Shown here: in pieces, positions 36,884 to 45,582 of the stretch | Layout of the letters: every line of letters begins with the position of its first letter | Position numbering within the stretch: the first letter of the stretch is position 1 | Assembly: GCA_948777935.1 (NCBI GenBank) | Contig: CAQDYY010000009.1 | Location: forward strand, 1 to 61,336 | Length of the DNA stretch: 61,336 bases | Source: an uncultured Clostridia bacterium | Lineage (GTDB): Bacteria > Bacillota > Clostridia > TANB77 > CAG-508 | Reading direction: 5' to 3' | Notes under the pieces: generated by a model | What the model was told of the DNA's origin: nothing | What the model saw: the letters and a program-made list of their open reading frames with translations, nothing else | Database searches by the model: none | Position numbers and translations under genes: made by a program

Positions 36884-37636
36884 ATGCCTAAGGATTTTAT
36901 TCATTTTTTTGGAACAACTGGAAATAAAGATATCTTTTTCAAGAATATTAGAGAAGCCGGAGGTCTATATTTTCATGTAGATGATACAAAGATAATAATA
37001 GATCCAGGAGTAAATACATTTTATAAATATATCCATACATATGAAGAGAAAATTGATGGAATTATTTTATCACATATTCATATAGACCATTCTAATGATT
37101 TAAATATATTTGTAGAACTAATGACAAATGGAGGAGAAGAAAAGCAAGGAACACTATTGTTACCAAAGCAGGTAATAGATGAAAAGGTATTGTTTCCATA
37201 TTTAAAAGAATTTCCAGAACATTTAGAAATTATAAATGCTAACACTGAATACAAAATAAAGGACATAGAAATAACATCATCTATAGAGCATAGGCATGGT
37301 ATAGAAAATTATGGCTTTAAACTTAAAACAAAAGAACATATTATTGGATTAGTTACAGATACAGCATATTTTCCAGAGCTATTAGCTTCATATAAAGGTT
37401 GTGATATTTTAATAATGAATGTGCCATATCATATACAGGATAAGCCAAATCCTAAACATTTAGATGTACGAGATACTGAAGAATTTATAAAAGCGATACA
37501 ACCTGAAAAAGTAGTATTAACTCATTTTAATTGTAATATATTAAACAGCAATCCAAGTTTACTTGCAGAAGAATTAAGTAAAAAATATGATATAAATGTA
37601 ATTGTAGCAGAAGATAATATGATTTTAGAATTATAG
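36884..37636 (+). CDS. MBL-fold metallohydrolase
   Basis: 250 residues. HFFGTTGNKD and IIDPGVN open the fold, ILSHIHIDHSND is the HxHxDH motif, LVTDTAY and VLTHFN the later ligands. Close to the class of small MBL hydrolases of unknown substrate. AGGAGG stands before the ATG. The GNAT gene follows after 12 bp, so the two form one unit. Confidence 0.8.
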   Translation: MPKDFIHFFGTTGNKDIFFKNIREAGGLYFHVDDTKIIIDPGVNTFYKYIHTYEEKIDGIILSHIHIDHSNDLNIFVELMTNGGEEKQGTLLLPKQVIDEKVLFPYLKEFPEHLEIINANTEYKIKDIEITSSIEHRHGIENYGFKLKTKEHIIGLVTDTAYFPELLASYKGCDILIMNVPYHIQDKPNPKHLDVRDTEEFIKAIQPEKVVLTHFNCNILNSNPSLLAEELSKKYDINVIVAEDNMILEL

Positions 37637-37648
37637 GAGATAATAAAA

Positions 37649-38098
37649 ATGGATGAAAAGCTAGAATTAACTTTTTATAGATTAAAAGAGGAAGAATTAG
37701 AAGAAGTAGCAAAATTATATGATGCAGAAAGGACAATTACTACAAATCGTGTTAAAATGAAGCAAACATTTGCAAAAATAAAAGATAACCCAGACTATCA
37801 GATGATTACAGTAAAAAATAATGGTATTATAGTTGGGTTTGCGAAAGTAACGATTCATCACGATATTTTTGAAGAAAACAACCCTTTTATAACAATTTGG
37901 AGTGTTAGAGTGAAAAAAGAATATAGAAGACAAAAAATAGGAACTAGATTATTTGAGTATATCGAAAATATAGCTAAGGACATGAATTGTGAAATTATAT
38001 GTTTAATTGCAAATAAAGATAATATTGGAGCAAATCAATTCTATAGAAAATTAGGCTACGAGTATGAAAATGGCTATGTTAAATTTTTAAAAGCATGA
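37649..38098 (+). CDS. GNAT family N-acetyltransferase
   Basis: 149 residues. The acetyl-CoA loop is SVRVKKEYRRQKIGTRLFEYIE (R-x-x-x-G-x-G/T form), with the closing LIANKDNIGANQFYRKLGY. Acetylates an amine of unknown identity; drug or peptide resistance is possible given the MBL neighbour. AGGAG before the ATG. Confidence 0.88.
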   Translation: MDEKLELTFYRLKEEELEEVAKLYDAERTITTNRVKMKQTFAKIKDNPDYQMITVKNNGIIVGFAKVTIHHDIFEENNPFITIWSVRVKKEYRRQKIGTRLFEYIENIAKDMNCEIICLIANKDNIGANQFYRKLGYEYENGYVKFLKA

Positions 38099-38237
38099 AA
38101 AAATAGTTAAAATGCTTTAAGTATGGTACTAACACATAGTACTTACCGAGATTATGGCATACAAAAAAGACTTACTGTTTAACTATATTAAGTTTAGCAT
38201 TATATAACCTCAAAGTCAATAAAACTATTAAAACATT

Positions 38238-38266
38238 TTGACAAGTATTAAACAATATGTTATTAT
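38238..38266 (+). promoter_or_regulatory. Promoter of small RNA 2
   Basis: TTGACA (38238-38243), 17 bp, TATTAT (38261-38266), the same elements and spacing as at 36095. Confidence 0.75.
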
Positions 38267-38272
38267 AAATAT

Positions 38273-38346
38273 AAACTTTGAATAATCGCAGTTGTTCAAA
38301 ATTAGTCGTATGTGTAATTGCGAATACACATACGCAGTTTTTTATA
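38273..38346 (+). ncRNA. Candidate small RNA 2 of the element
   Basis: About 70 nt ending in a perfect 9-bp stem CGTATGTGT/ACACATACG (38307-38334) with loop AATTGCGAAT, then Ts. Shares the TGCGAAT loop with small RNA 1. It could instead be the leader/attenuator of the MNT-HEPN pair 115 bp downstream. Confidence 0.55.
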
Positions 38347-38458
38347 AAAAAGGAATATTAGAGTAGTAACTAGTAGCACTAATTTTATAAAATTAGAGGA
38401 AAAAGTTTAAAATTACTAAATTATGTGCTATACTATAAAGGAATTAGAGGTGATTTTT

Positions 38459-38794
38459 ATGCCCAATAATGTGCAAAAGATAGTTAATGACTTTTTAAAG
38501 AAAGTAGAAGCAGTATTAGGTAGTAGATTAAGAAAAATAATATTGTATGGTTCATATGCAAGAGGAGATTATAATAAAAGTTCAGATATTGATATAATGA
38601 TTTTAACAGATTTAAATAATGTAGAAATAGAGCAATACAGAAATACTATATCAGATATTGCATTTGACATCGAATTAGAAACAGGTTTTATTATTTCTCC
38701 ATTAATAAAAAATATTGAAAAGTATAATGATAGAATTGATGTAGTACCTTTTTATATGAATGTTAACAAGGAAGGAGTTATTTTGCATGGATAA
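38459..38794 (+). CDS. MNT-type nucleotidyltransferase (MntA-like antitoxin)
   Basis: 111 residues. ILYGSYARGDYNKSSDIDIMIL is the minimal nucleotidyltransferase motif GSxARG-x9-DxD. It overlaps the HEPN gene by 8 bp. In MntA-HepT pairs this enzyme AMPylates and silences the HEPN RNase. AGAGGTG stands before the ATG at 38459. Confidence 0.88.
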   Translation: MPNNVQKIVNDFLKKVEAVLGSRLRKIILYGSYARGDYNKSSDIDIMILTDLNNVEIEQYRNTISDIAFDIELETGFIISPLIKNIEKYNDRIDVVPFYMNVNKEGVILHG

Positions 38795-39194
38795 GAAAAT
38801 TACAGTAAATAGTTTTTCAAAATATAGATTAGATAGAGCAAAACAAGAATATCAAGTAGCTAATTTATTATATAGAGAAAACCAATTATTAGCAGCTAAC
38901 AACAGAGCTTATTACTCAATTTTTTATGCTATAAAAGCAGTATTAGCAATAGAGAAAAAAGACTTTAAAAAACATAAAGACGTAATAGCATATTTTAACA
39001 AAGAGTATGTTAGTACAGAAATTTTTCCTAAAAGAATTGGAAGAAAAATTTCTCAAGCAAAAACCATAAGAGAAGATAGCGATTATGATGAAGAATATGA
39101 GCCAAGTAGTGAAACAACAGCTTTACAAATTGAAACGGCTAAAGAGTTAATAGAATTAGTAGAGAAATATTTGAATGATTTGCAAAATAAATAG
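38787..39194 (+). CDS. HEPN domain protein (HepT-like toxin)
   Basis: 135 residues: YRLDRAKQEYQVANLLYRENQLLAANNRAYYSIFYAIKAVL is a HEPN helical bundle. A usual RX4-6H active site is not clear; the IREDSDYDEEYEP segment near residue 105 is acidic and Tyr-rich as in AMPylated HEPN proteins. Toxin/antitoxin pairing rests on the overlap with the MNT gene. Confidence 0.8.
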   Translation: MDKKITVNSFSKYRLDRAKQEYQVANLLYRENQLLAANNRAYYSIFYAIKAVLAIEKKDFKKHKDVIAYFNKEYVSTEIFPKRIGRKISQAKTIREDSDYDEEYEPSSETTALQIETAKELIELVEKYLNDLQNK

Positions 39195-39257
39195 TATAAT
39201 AAATATTTTCCACGTAAGGTGGTACTTACTTATATAGAAATATATAAGGATAAAAAT

Positions 39258-39340
39258 ACAAAGTGGTCGCAAATAGGATATTTGTGATTATGTTACAGCT
39301 AAAATGAGATGTAAAATCTTGTTTTAGCTTTTTATGTTAC
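39258..39340 (+). repeat. Tandem-hairpin block, copy 2
   Basis: Same order of hairpins as 35130-35213 (CGCAAATA..TATTTGTG, then GCTAAAATGAGAT/ATCTTGTTTTAGC). It terminates the MNT-HEPN transcript. Confidence 0.7.
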
Positions 39341-39460
39341 AGTAGACAAAAGTATATCATTTTTTATTTTTCAAAAAAATACAAAATGATATAGTACAAA
39401 ACAGACAAACTTGTTCTGTTTCAATGTTTTACAGATATAAGTGTTATATTTCTCCATGTT

Positions 39461-39506
39461 GAGGTAAAGGGTGCGGTACCGAAAGGTATCGCATTCTTTG
39501 CCTCTT
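39461..39506 (+). ncRNA. GAAA-tetraloop hairpin, copy 2
   Basis: GAGGTAAAG/CTTTGCCTC outer stem, GTGCGGTACC-GAAA-GGTATCGCAT inner stem, then TTTAAAAATTTTTT. A near-perfect 19-bp hairpin; it may be a terminator/attenuator upstream of the small gene and recombinase. Confidence 0.45.
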
Positions 39507-39633
39507 TAAAAATTTTTTAAAAAAATTTTTAAATTTGAAGAGAATTTTACTGAGTAAATCGCTGTATATATATTAGAGGGGTTATTGTAATAGTACAAGA
39601 TCTTTCTTAATAAATATATAGAGGTGAGGCTTA

Positions 39634-39795
39634 GTGGAAGATAGATATATGAAGCTTAAGTTTGAAAGAGTTATTAATAGAATACTATATGTAGAAGGTG
39701 TAATTGATGAAAAAAAGTATAAACGAGTATCAAAAAAGCTTGATAAATTAATATTTGAGGAAAGTAAGAAAAATTTTACTTCAACCTTGACTTAA
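39634..39795 (+). CDS. Small basic protein upstream of the recombinase
   Basis: 53 residues from a GTG with GAGGTGAG upstream: MEDRYMKLKFERVINRILYV then KKYKRVSKKLDKLIFEESKK. Resembles the short SHOCT-like C-terminal helices or recombination accessory proteins found beside serine recombinases. Position makes an excision or directionality role possible. Confidence 0.5.
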   Translation: MEDRYMKLKFERVINRILYVEGVIDEKKYKRVSKKLDKLIFEESKKNFTSTLT

Positions 39796-39854
39796 TTTAG
39801 TTTATTCTAATACAATTTATAAAGTATTAATTGTGTGAGAGAAGGGAGGTATAT

Positions 39855-41589
39855 TTGAATATCTACGAAATGAAACAAGCATTTTTGCTTGGAAAGACAA
39901 TATTTGATTTACCTTTAAATGTAAGTTATTATGCTAGAGTTTCTACAGATAAAGAAGAACAGATTAATTCTTTAGAAAATCAAGTTAGTTTTTTTGAAGA
40001 GTACATTAAGAAAAATAGCAATTGGACTTTTATTCGGTGGCTACGTTGATGAGGGAATTAGTGGAACTACTTCTAGGAAACGTGAAAATTTTATGAGAAT
40101 GATTGAGGATGGGGCTAATAAAAAATTTGACTTGCTAATTACAAAAGAAGTTTCAAGATTTTCTCGTGATACGATTGATAGTTTGCTTTATACTAGAAAA
40201 TTGTTAGAATATGATGTTTGTGTATATTTTCTATCAGACAATATTATAACAGCTTCTTCAGATGGAGAATTGAGGCTTACTATCATGTCTAGTATGGCAC
40301 AAGATGAAGTTCGAAAAATCTCAGAAAGAACGAAGTTTGGTTTTAAGAGAGCATTAGAAAAAGGTACTGTTCTTGGCACAGATAATATTTGGGGTTATAA
40401 AAAGAATAATGGCAAACTTGTGATAGATGAAGAAGAGGCACCTTGCATTAGAGAAACTTTTGATATTTATGCAAATGATAGTAAAGTGGGACTAAAGAAA
40501 TTATCTATTCTATTAAAAGAACAAGGCTATTGTAATCATAACGGAAATCCAATTCATCCCAATACTTTAAAACGAATTATACAAAATCCAAAATATAAAG
40601 GTTATTATACAGGAGGATTATCCACAGTTGTGGATTATAGAAGTAAGAAAAGAAATTTTAATGACCAAGCAGAATGGAAAGTGTATAAAGATTACGAAAA
40701 AGTTCCACCTATTGTATCAGAAGAATTATGGGAAAAGGCGAATCAAAAATTATTATCTAGAAGTAAAAAAGCAGCAATGTATCAAAAACATCAAACTTTG
40801 TATGCTTTATCTGGAAAGTTATATTGTGATAAGCACAAATGTGGATTTGTTAGAAAAATTAGACACTATAAAAATAAAGATGATGTGATTTATTGGTATT
40901 GCGCAGATTTTCATAAAACTGGCAAAAGGAATTGCATTTCTGCTTGTTTTAAGGAACAAGATTTATATGATATTTTGCTTTCTATCTTTAAAAGCTATGA
41001 AATCTATAAAGAAGAAATTTGTGAGGAACTACTTTCTTTTTACAAAGAACTTTCCAAAGAAGAGGAAAATATAGAACGAGAGGAAAAATTACAAAATGAA
41101 CTAGAGAGGCTTATAAAGAAAAAAGATAAATTATTAGATTTAGCATTAGATGGACTTTTAAGCAAGGAAGATTTAGGTAATAAGAAAGTAATCATTGAAA
41201 CAGAAATTAGCAAAATACAAGCAAAATTAAAAGAATTAGAGGGGAAAAAGAAAACGCTAAAAGAACAAAAATATCAGGACATAAAATTAAAGGAAAGCAT
41301 ATTAAAACAATTAGTAATAACAAAAGATAATTTAGAAAATTACATAGAGGAATTATTAGACAAAATCATAGTGGTAGAAAAACCAGTAGAAGATAATAAA
41401 AAAGAAAGTGAAGTAGAACTAAAAATTATACTTGCAGGAGGCAAAATAATTACATATGGTAGTGCTACCAAACTCAGGCAAATCAGTCAATTAGAGGGTT
41501 TAAGAGGGACTGATTATAAGCTACACTCCGTTTCGCATAACTCTCTTGTACGGAGCTTCTCTCCTTACAGTCGAGAATTCCTACAATAG
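39855..41589 (+). CDS. Large serine recombinase, +1 recoded at CGG
   Basis: 577 residues; integrates and excises the element. TTG 39855 is 5 nt from GGGAGG. The catalytic Ser30 is in YYARVSTDKEEQ. CGG at 40035-40037 stops the frame four codons on; +1 at GGT gives TFI-GGYVDEGISGTTSRKRENF, the conserved resolvase core. ITKEVSRFSRD, the recombinase domain (ALEKGTVLGTDNIWGYKK), a zinc ribbon (CDKHKCGF...CADFHKTGKRNC) and a long coiled coil follow. A second in-frame CGG at 41551-41553 lies in a non-conserved tail next to attR. Confidence 0.92.
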
Positions 41590-41615
41590 AGAAAAAAATC
41601 ACCCACTTTGTCACT

Positions 41616-41626
41616 CCCATGCACAT
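41616..41626. repeat. Right recombination core (attR side)
   Basis: CCCATGCACAT, identical to 31587-31597. On the minus strand it is the MCMG codons of feoB. Confidence 0.85.
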
Positions 41627-42926
41627 AGTTAGTGCTTGCTTTCCTGTTGTGCAAGCTTTTTTAAAGTAGTTATCTAAATTAAACGCAATTCTAGGTAAAT
41701 AGCCTAAATCCTCTAAAATAGTAAAAAGAGGAAAGAAAATTGCCATAGGAGGTAGCATAACTGAAACTACCCAAGCTACGGTTTGAAACATGCCATCTAC
41801 TAAAATACCAGTAAGCCACTTAGGTGCATGTATCCATTGGAAAAATACTAGCAACTTTTCTTGTACAAAACCAAAAAAGTTAGATAATAAAGAAGAAGGA
41901 TAGTTTGCTCCTGTAATTGTAAGCCAAAAGATAAGCCCTAAAAAAAGTAGCATAATAGGAATACCAAACTTTTTAGAAGTAAGTATCTTATCTATTTTTT
42001 GATCACGATGTAAACAACTTGCTCTTTCATATGAAATAACATTATCACAAATATCCTCCGCTTTTAAAACAATACTAGAAACAACATTATCTCTAAAATT
42101 TTCTTTATCAATGTCGTTTTCATTTAAAATATTATTTGCTTCTTTTAGCTTTAACTCTAATTTTTCTCCTAAAAGCGAAATAGAAAAGTTTTTTTCAATA
42201 GAAGATAAAATACATTCTTCACCATCTAATAATTTTAAACTAACCCATCTAGAAAGATTAGCTTCATTTTCTGGAAGTATGCCTTCTACATTAGGTTGTA
42301 ATATGTTAATACACTTTTCAATAATTTCATTATACTTTACAAGATTAGGCTTACAAACAATTTTATTAGAAGCTACTTTTACAATAGTAGATAATAGCTT
42401 ATCTAAAGTTTTCTTTTTCCTTGCAATTGTTCCAACAACAGGAACACCAAGTAAAGAAGAAAGCTTCTCTAAGTCTACATTAATATGTTTCTTTTTTGCT
42501 TCATCTAATAAATTAACACAAACAACAACTTTATTTGTAATTTCTAAAGTTTGAAATACAAGATTCAAATTTTTTTCCATACAAGTAGCATCCAAAACAA
42601 TAACAGTAGTATCTGGATGGCCAAAACATATATAATCTCTTGCAATTTCTTCTTCCACAGAATTTGACATTATAGAATAAGTACCAGGAATATCTACAAA
42701 TAATAGATTTTTTCCATTATGTAAGCAAGTACCACAAGCATTACTAACAGTCTTTCCGTGGCCAGTTTCCAGTATGTTGATGAAGACCTGTTAAAGCATT
42801 AAAAATCGTACTTTTTCCAACATTAGGATTACCTGCCAAAGCAATAGTATAATCACACGATTTTTGTAGTGCAATCATATCATCTTCTAATAAATTTGCT
42901 CCACAAGAGCTAGCTGTAAGCCCCAT
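41616..42926 (-). pseudogene. feoB: 5' part of feoB, cut off by a mobile element; contains +1 CGG site
   Basis: ATG 42926 (AAGGAGTG upstream) opens the G-protein domain of the ferrous iron transporter: LAGNPNVGKSTIFNAL (G1), then TGNWP, CGG at 42758-42756, +1 at GGA giving GKTVSNACGTC, next VDIPGTYS (G3) and VNLLDEAKK (G4). Two membrane helices follow, up to KQALTMCMG at the core. Past it the frame reads into element DNA for some 45 codons. A soluble G domain plus a few helices would be made; iron transport should be lost unless the element excises. Confidence 0.9.
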
Positions 42927-42950
42927 ATTATCACTCCTTATACAAAAAAT

Positions 42951-42987
42951 GTAGGGGCGATTATTAATCGCCCACATGGCGAAGCCA
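42951..42987. repeat. Short palindromic repeat A
   Basis: TGTAGGGGCGATTATTAATCGCCC followed by ACATGGCGAAGCC in the feoA-feoB gap. Related copies at 51871 and 60822. Confidence 0.8.
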
Positions 42988-42990
42988 TTT

Positions 42991-43221
42991 CTATACATTA
43001 ACTACAATCAAGTTAGCATCTTCTTTTCTTAGTGCTATTACACTACCACGAATAATAAAAGCAGTAGGGTCACCAGATGGGCTTTTTAAAATAGGAACGA
43101 TAGGTGTTCCTTTTACAATTCCTAAATTTAAAAGCCTTCTTCTAATAGCACCTTTACAATTTAAAACTTCTACTTTACCATAAGTTCCAAGTGGTAAATT
43201 ATCTAAATGTGTTTTAACCAT
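42991..43221 (-). CDS. feoA: Ferrous iron transport protein A
   Basis: 76-residue SH3-like FeoA: LDNLPLGTYGKVEVLNCKGAIRRRLLNLGIVKGTPI, then IRGSVIALRKEDANLIVV. Partner of FeoB. ACGGAGG precedes the ATG at 43221. It lies 64 bp before feoB, with a palindromic repeat in between. Confidence 0.93.
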   Translation of the reverse strand: MVKTHLDNLPLGTYGKVEVLNCKGAIRRRLLNLGIVKGTPIVPILKSPSGDPTAFIIRGSVIALRKEDANLIVVNV

Positions 43222-43354
43222 ATCATAAGTACCTCCGTAAAACGTAAAATGTGTCTAATATAGTATATAAATAAAACTAATAATTGGTTACTAAATATTG
43301 ACAATCGACTTATTTCGTCATATGATAAAGGAAAATAAAAAAAGAGGTGTGTTT

Positions 43355-44656
43355 ATGAAAAAATGTTTATTATTAGGAAATGGTGGAAGAGAAGCAGTAA
43401 TTGCAGAATTTATTAGTGAAGGATATTCTTTATATAGTGTATTACCATATGAAAACCCATCTATAGTAGAAGCTATAGAAAAATCTAATGGAAAATATAT
43501 TGTAGGTTCTCCTTTTGATAAAGAACTAGTTTCAAACTTTATCAAAGAAGAGGGAATTGAGGTATGTGTAGTAAGTAGTGATAATCTACTACAAGATGGA
43601 TTAATCGATCTTGCAAAAAGTTTAGGACTAAAAGTATTTGGACCAACAAGCAAAGGTGCTAAAATCGAATGGAGTAAAACATATGCATTAGATATTGTAA
43701 AAAAATTAAGACCAGAAATGGTAATTAAGAATTTTTGTATTGAAAATGAAAATGAATTAGAAGAGGCAATTAAAAACTATAATGATGATGAATTTGTAGT
43801 AAAACCAGAAGGGCTAACAGGAGGAAAAGGTGTAAAAGTAGGAGGAATTCATTTTAAAGGAAAAGCCGAAGGATATGAATATGCAAAAACATGCCTAAAT
43901 GAAAGTGGAAAAGTTATTGTTCAAGATAAAGTAGAAGGAGAAGAGTTTACTGTTATGGCTCTTACAGATGGAGAAAATATAGTAGTAACACCAATTACAT
44001 TTGACTATCCATATCGTTATGAAAATGATAAAGGACCGGGAACTGGTGGAATGGGATGTATGAGTTTTGCAAATGGCTTGTTACCATTTTTGGATAAATC
44101 TGATGTAGACCAATGTGCTAGTTTAATAAAAGATACAATTAATTACATAAATCGTGATTCTAAAGAATTTACAGGAGTTATTTATGGCGGATTTTTCAAA
44201 TGTAAAGATGGAATTAGATTTATAGAATTTAATGCAAGGTTTGGAGATCCAGAAGCAATAAATGTTTTAAATGCATTAGAAACACCATTTACAGAAGTAA
44301 TGGAACATATATTTAATGGAGATTTATCAAACGAAAATTGTAAGTTTTCAAATAATTGTACTTTTACAGTATATATGGTAAGTAAAGAATATGCAGTAAG
44401 TAAGGCTAAGGATCCATGCGTATTTAAGCTAAATACAAAAGCTATAAAAGATGCAGGATTAAAACTATATTTTGCAAACTCAAAAAAAGTAGGAGAAGAT
44501 ACATATACATCAGTTAGCACATCAAGGCTATTTGCAATTTCATCAGTAGGAAAAGATTTAGAAGAATTAAAGAAACAAGTATATGATGTAATAGAAAAAG
44601 CAGTAGATAAGAATTTGGATTATAGAAAAGATATAGGGAACATATATGTTCATTAG
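43355..44656 (+). CDS. purD: Phosphoribosylamine--glycine ligase
   Basis: 433-residue ATP-grasp enzyme of purine synthesis (step 2). LLLGNGGREAVIAEFI at the N-terminus, KPEGLTGGKGVKVGG and KGPGTGGMGCMSFA nucleotide loops, FIEFNARFGDPEAINVL metal motif. The start at 43355 follows AGAGGTG. Convergent with purN across a shared terminator. Confidence 0.94.
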   Translation: MKKCLLLGNGGREAVIAEFISEGYSLYSVLPYENPSIVEAIEKSNGKYIVGSPFDKELVSNFIKEEGIEVCVVSSDNLLQDGLIDLAKSLGLKVFGPTSKGAKIEWSKTYALDIVKKLRPEMVIKNFCIENENELEEAIKNYNDDEFVVKPEGLTGGKGVKVGGIHFKGKAEGYEYAKTCLNESGKVIVQDKVEGEEFTVMALTDGENIVVTPITFDYPYRYENDKGPGTGGMGCMSFANGLLPFLDKSDVDQCASLIKDTINYINRDSKEFTGVIYGGFFKCKDGIRFIEFNARFGDPEAINVLNALETPFTEVMEHIFNGDLSNENCKFSNNCTFTVYMVSKEYAVSKAKDPCVFKLNTKAIKDAGLKLYFANSKKVGEDTYTSVSTSRLFAISSVGKDLEELKKQVYDVIEKAVDKNLDYRKDIGNIYVH

Positions 44657-44670
44657 AAACTATAAAACAA

Positions 44671-44703
44671 CAAAAATCCAGCTAAATAATAGCTGGATTT
44701 TTG
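44671..44703. terminator. Bidirectional terminator purD/purN
   Basis: CAAAAATCCAGCTA...TAGCTGGATTTTTG perfect stem with T runs on both strands. Confidence 0.92.
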
Positions 44704-45271
44704 TTAACTATTGGCCATTTTTTGTAATTCTTCTACTAACTGTATTTTTTCTACCTTTTGTACTTTAGCAGATAATGTTTCGGCAGTGTCAGTAGGTTCT
44801 ACTTTTACTTTAGTTTGCCTAATAATATTTCCTTTATCATATTCATTATTTACATAGTGTAAAGTAACACCACTATATTCTTCATGTGCTTCTATTACAG
44901 CTTTATGAACATTCATACCATACATGCCTTTTCCACCATACTTTGGAAGAAGTGATGGATGAGTATTAATAATAGTATAGTTAGTTAACAAATTTTTTCC
45001 AATCATTTTTAAATATCCTGCAAGCAAAATTAAATCAATTTTATAATCTTGCAGTTTTTTAAATAATTCCTCATCTATTTCATCTGTTTTCTTTTCTTTA
45101 ATTACATAAGTTTCAATACCAGCATTTTTTGCTCTTTGTAAAGCATATGCATTAGGATTGTTAGATACAACAAGAGGTATGTTTGCATATAATGTTTTAT
45201 TTTGTATAGCATCAATTACACTTTGTAAAGTAGTTCCACTTCCGTGAAGCAAAAACAACAATATTATACAT
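44704..45271 (-). CDS. purN: Phosphoribosylglycinamide formyltransferase, +1 recoded at CGG
   Basis: 188 residues; step 3 of purine synthesis. ATG 45271 has AAAGGAG 7 nt upstream. After nine codons (MYNIVVFAS) CGG at 45244-45242 ends the frame ten codons on; +1 at GGA gives GSGTTLQSVIDAI, the invariant phosphate loop. NTHPSLLPKYGGKGMYG (catalytic Asn-His) and the VHYVNNEYDKG region follow. The C-terminus is about normal length. The +1 site is at codon ten, so without it nothing useful is made. Confidence 0.94.
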
Positions 45272-45311
45272 AAGACCACTCCTTTTATATATTATCTAGC
45301 TTCATGCTATT

Positions 45312-45454
45312 TTAGGTAATAGTATATAAATATCCACGAAGAATCTCGGAGCCATAAGTGGGGACCAATAGAAACCGTCAAAATGCGTAAGCATTTTGTA
45401 CAGTTTCATTGGGGAATGGCGACGGTTCGTGGTTATTTATATACTATTACCTAA
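45312..45454. repeat. 143-bp palindromic element upstream of purF
   Basis: 29-bp terminal arms (45312-45340 and 45426-45454) pair with one mismatch; inside are CCAATAGAAAC/GTTTCATTGG and CAAAATGC-GTAA-GCATTTTG. It is either a MITE or a folded RNA domain. No open frame. Confidence 0.75.
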
Positions 45455-45582
45455 ATAATATTAAAAACAGTATATCAAAAAGTAAATTTTTTTACAATAG
45501 AGACTATACATTTTACAAAAAATTCGATATAATAAAAATAGACGTTAAAATTCGACAAAATCATATATAAGGGAGAATAGAT

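Larger units (their letters stand above)
31598..41626. mobile_element. 10-kb integrative element inserted in feoB (large serine recombinase)
   Basis: Bounded by 11-bp direct repeats and splitting feoB so that precise removal restores its frame. Cargo in order: small hypothetical, ECF-type sigma factor, small protein, ImmA-like peptidase, two hypothetical genes, MBL hydrolase, small-RNA unit, a second MBL hydrolase, GNAT acetyltransferase, small-RNA unit, MNT-HEPN pair, small gene and the recombinase at the right end. No conjugation or replication genes are visible, so it may be a mobilisable or satellite element. Confidence 0.88.
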
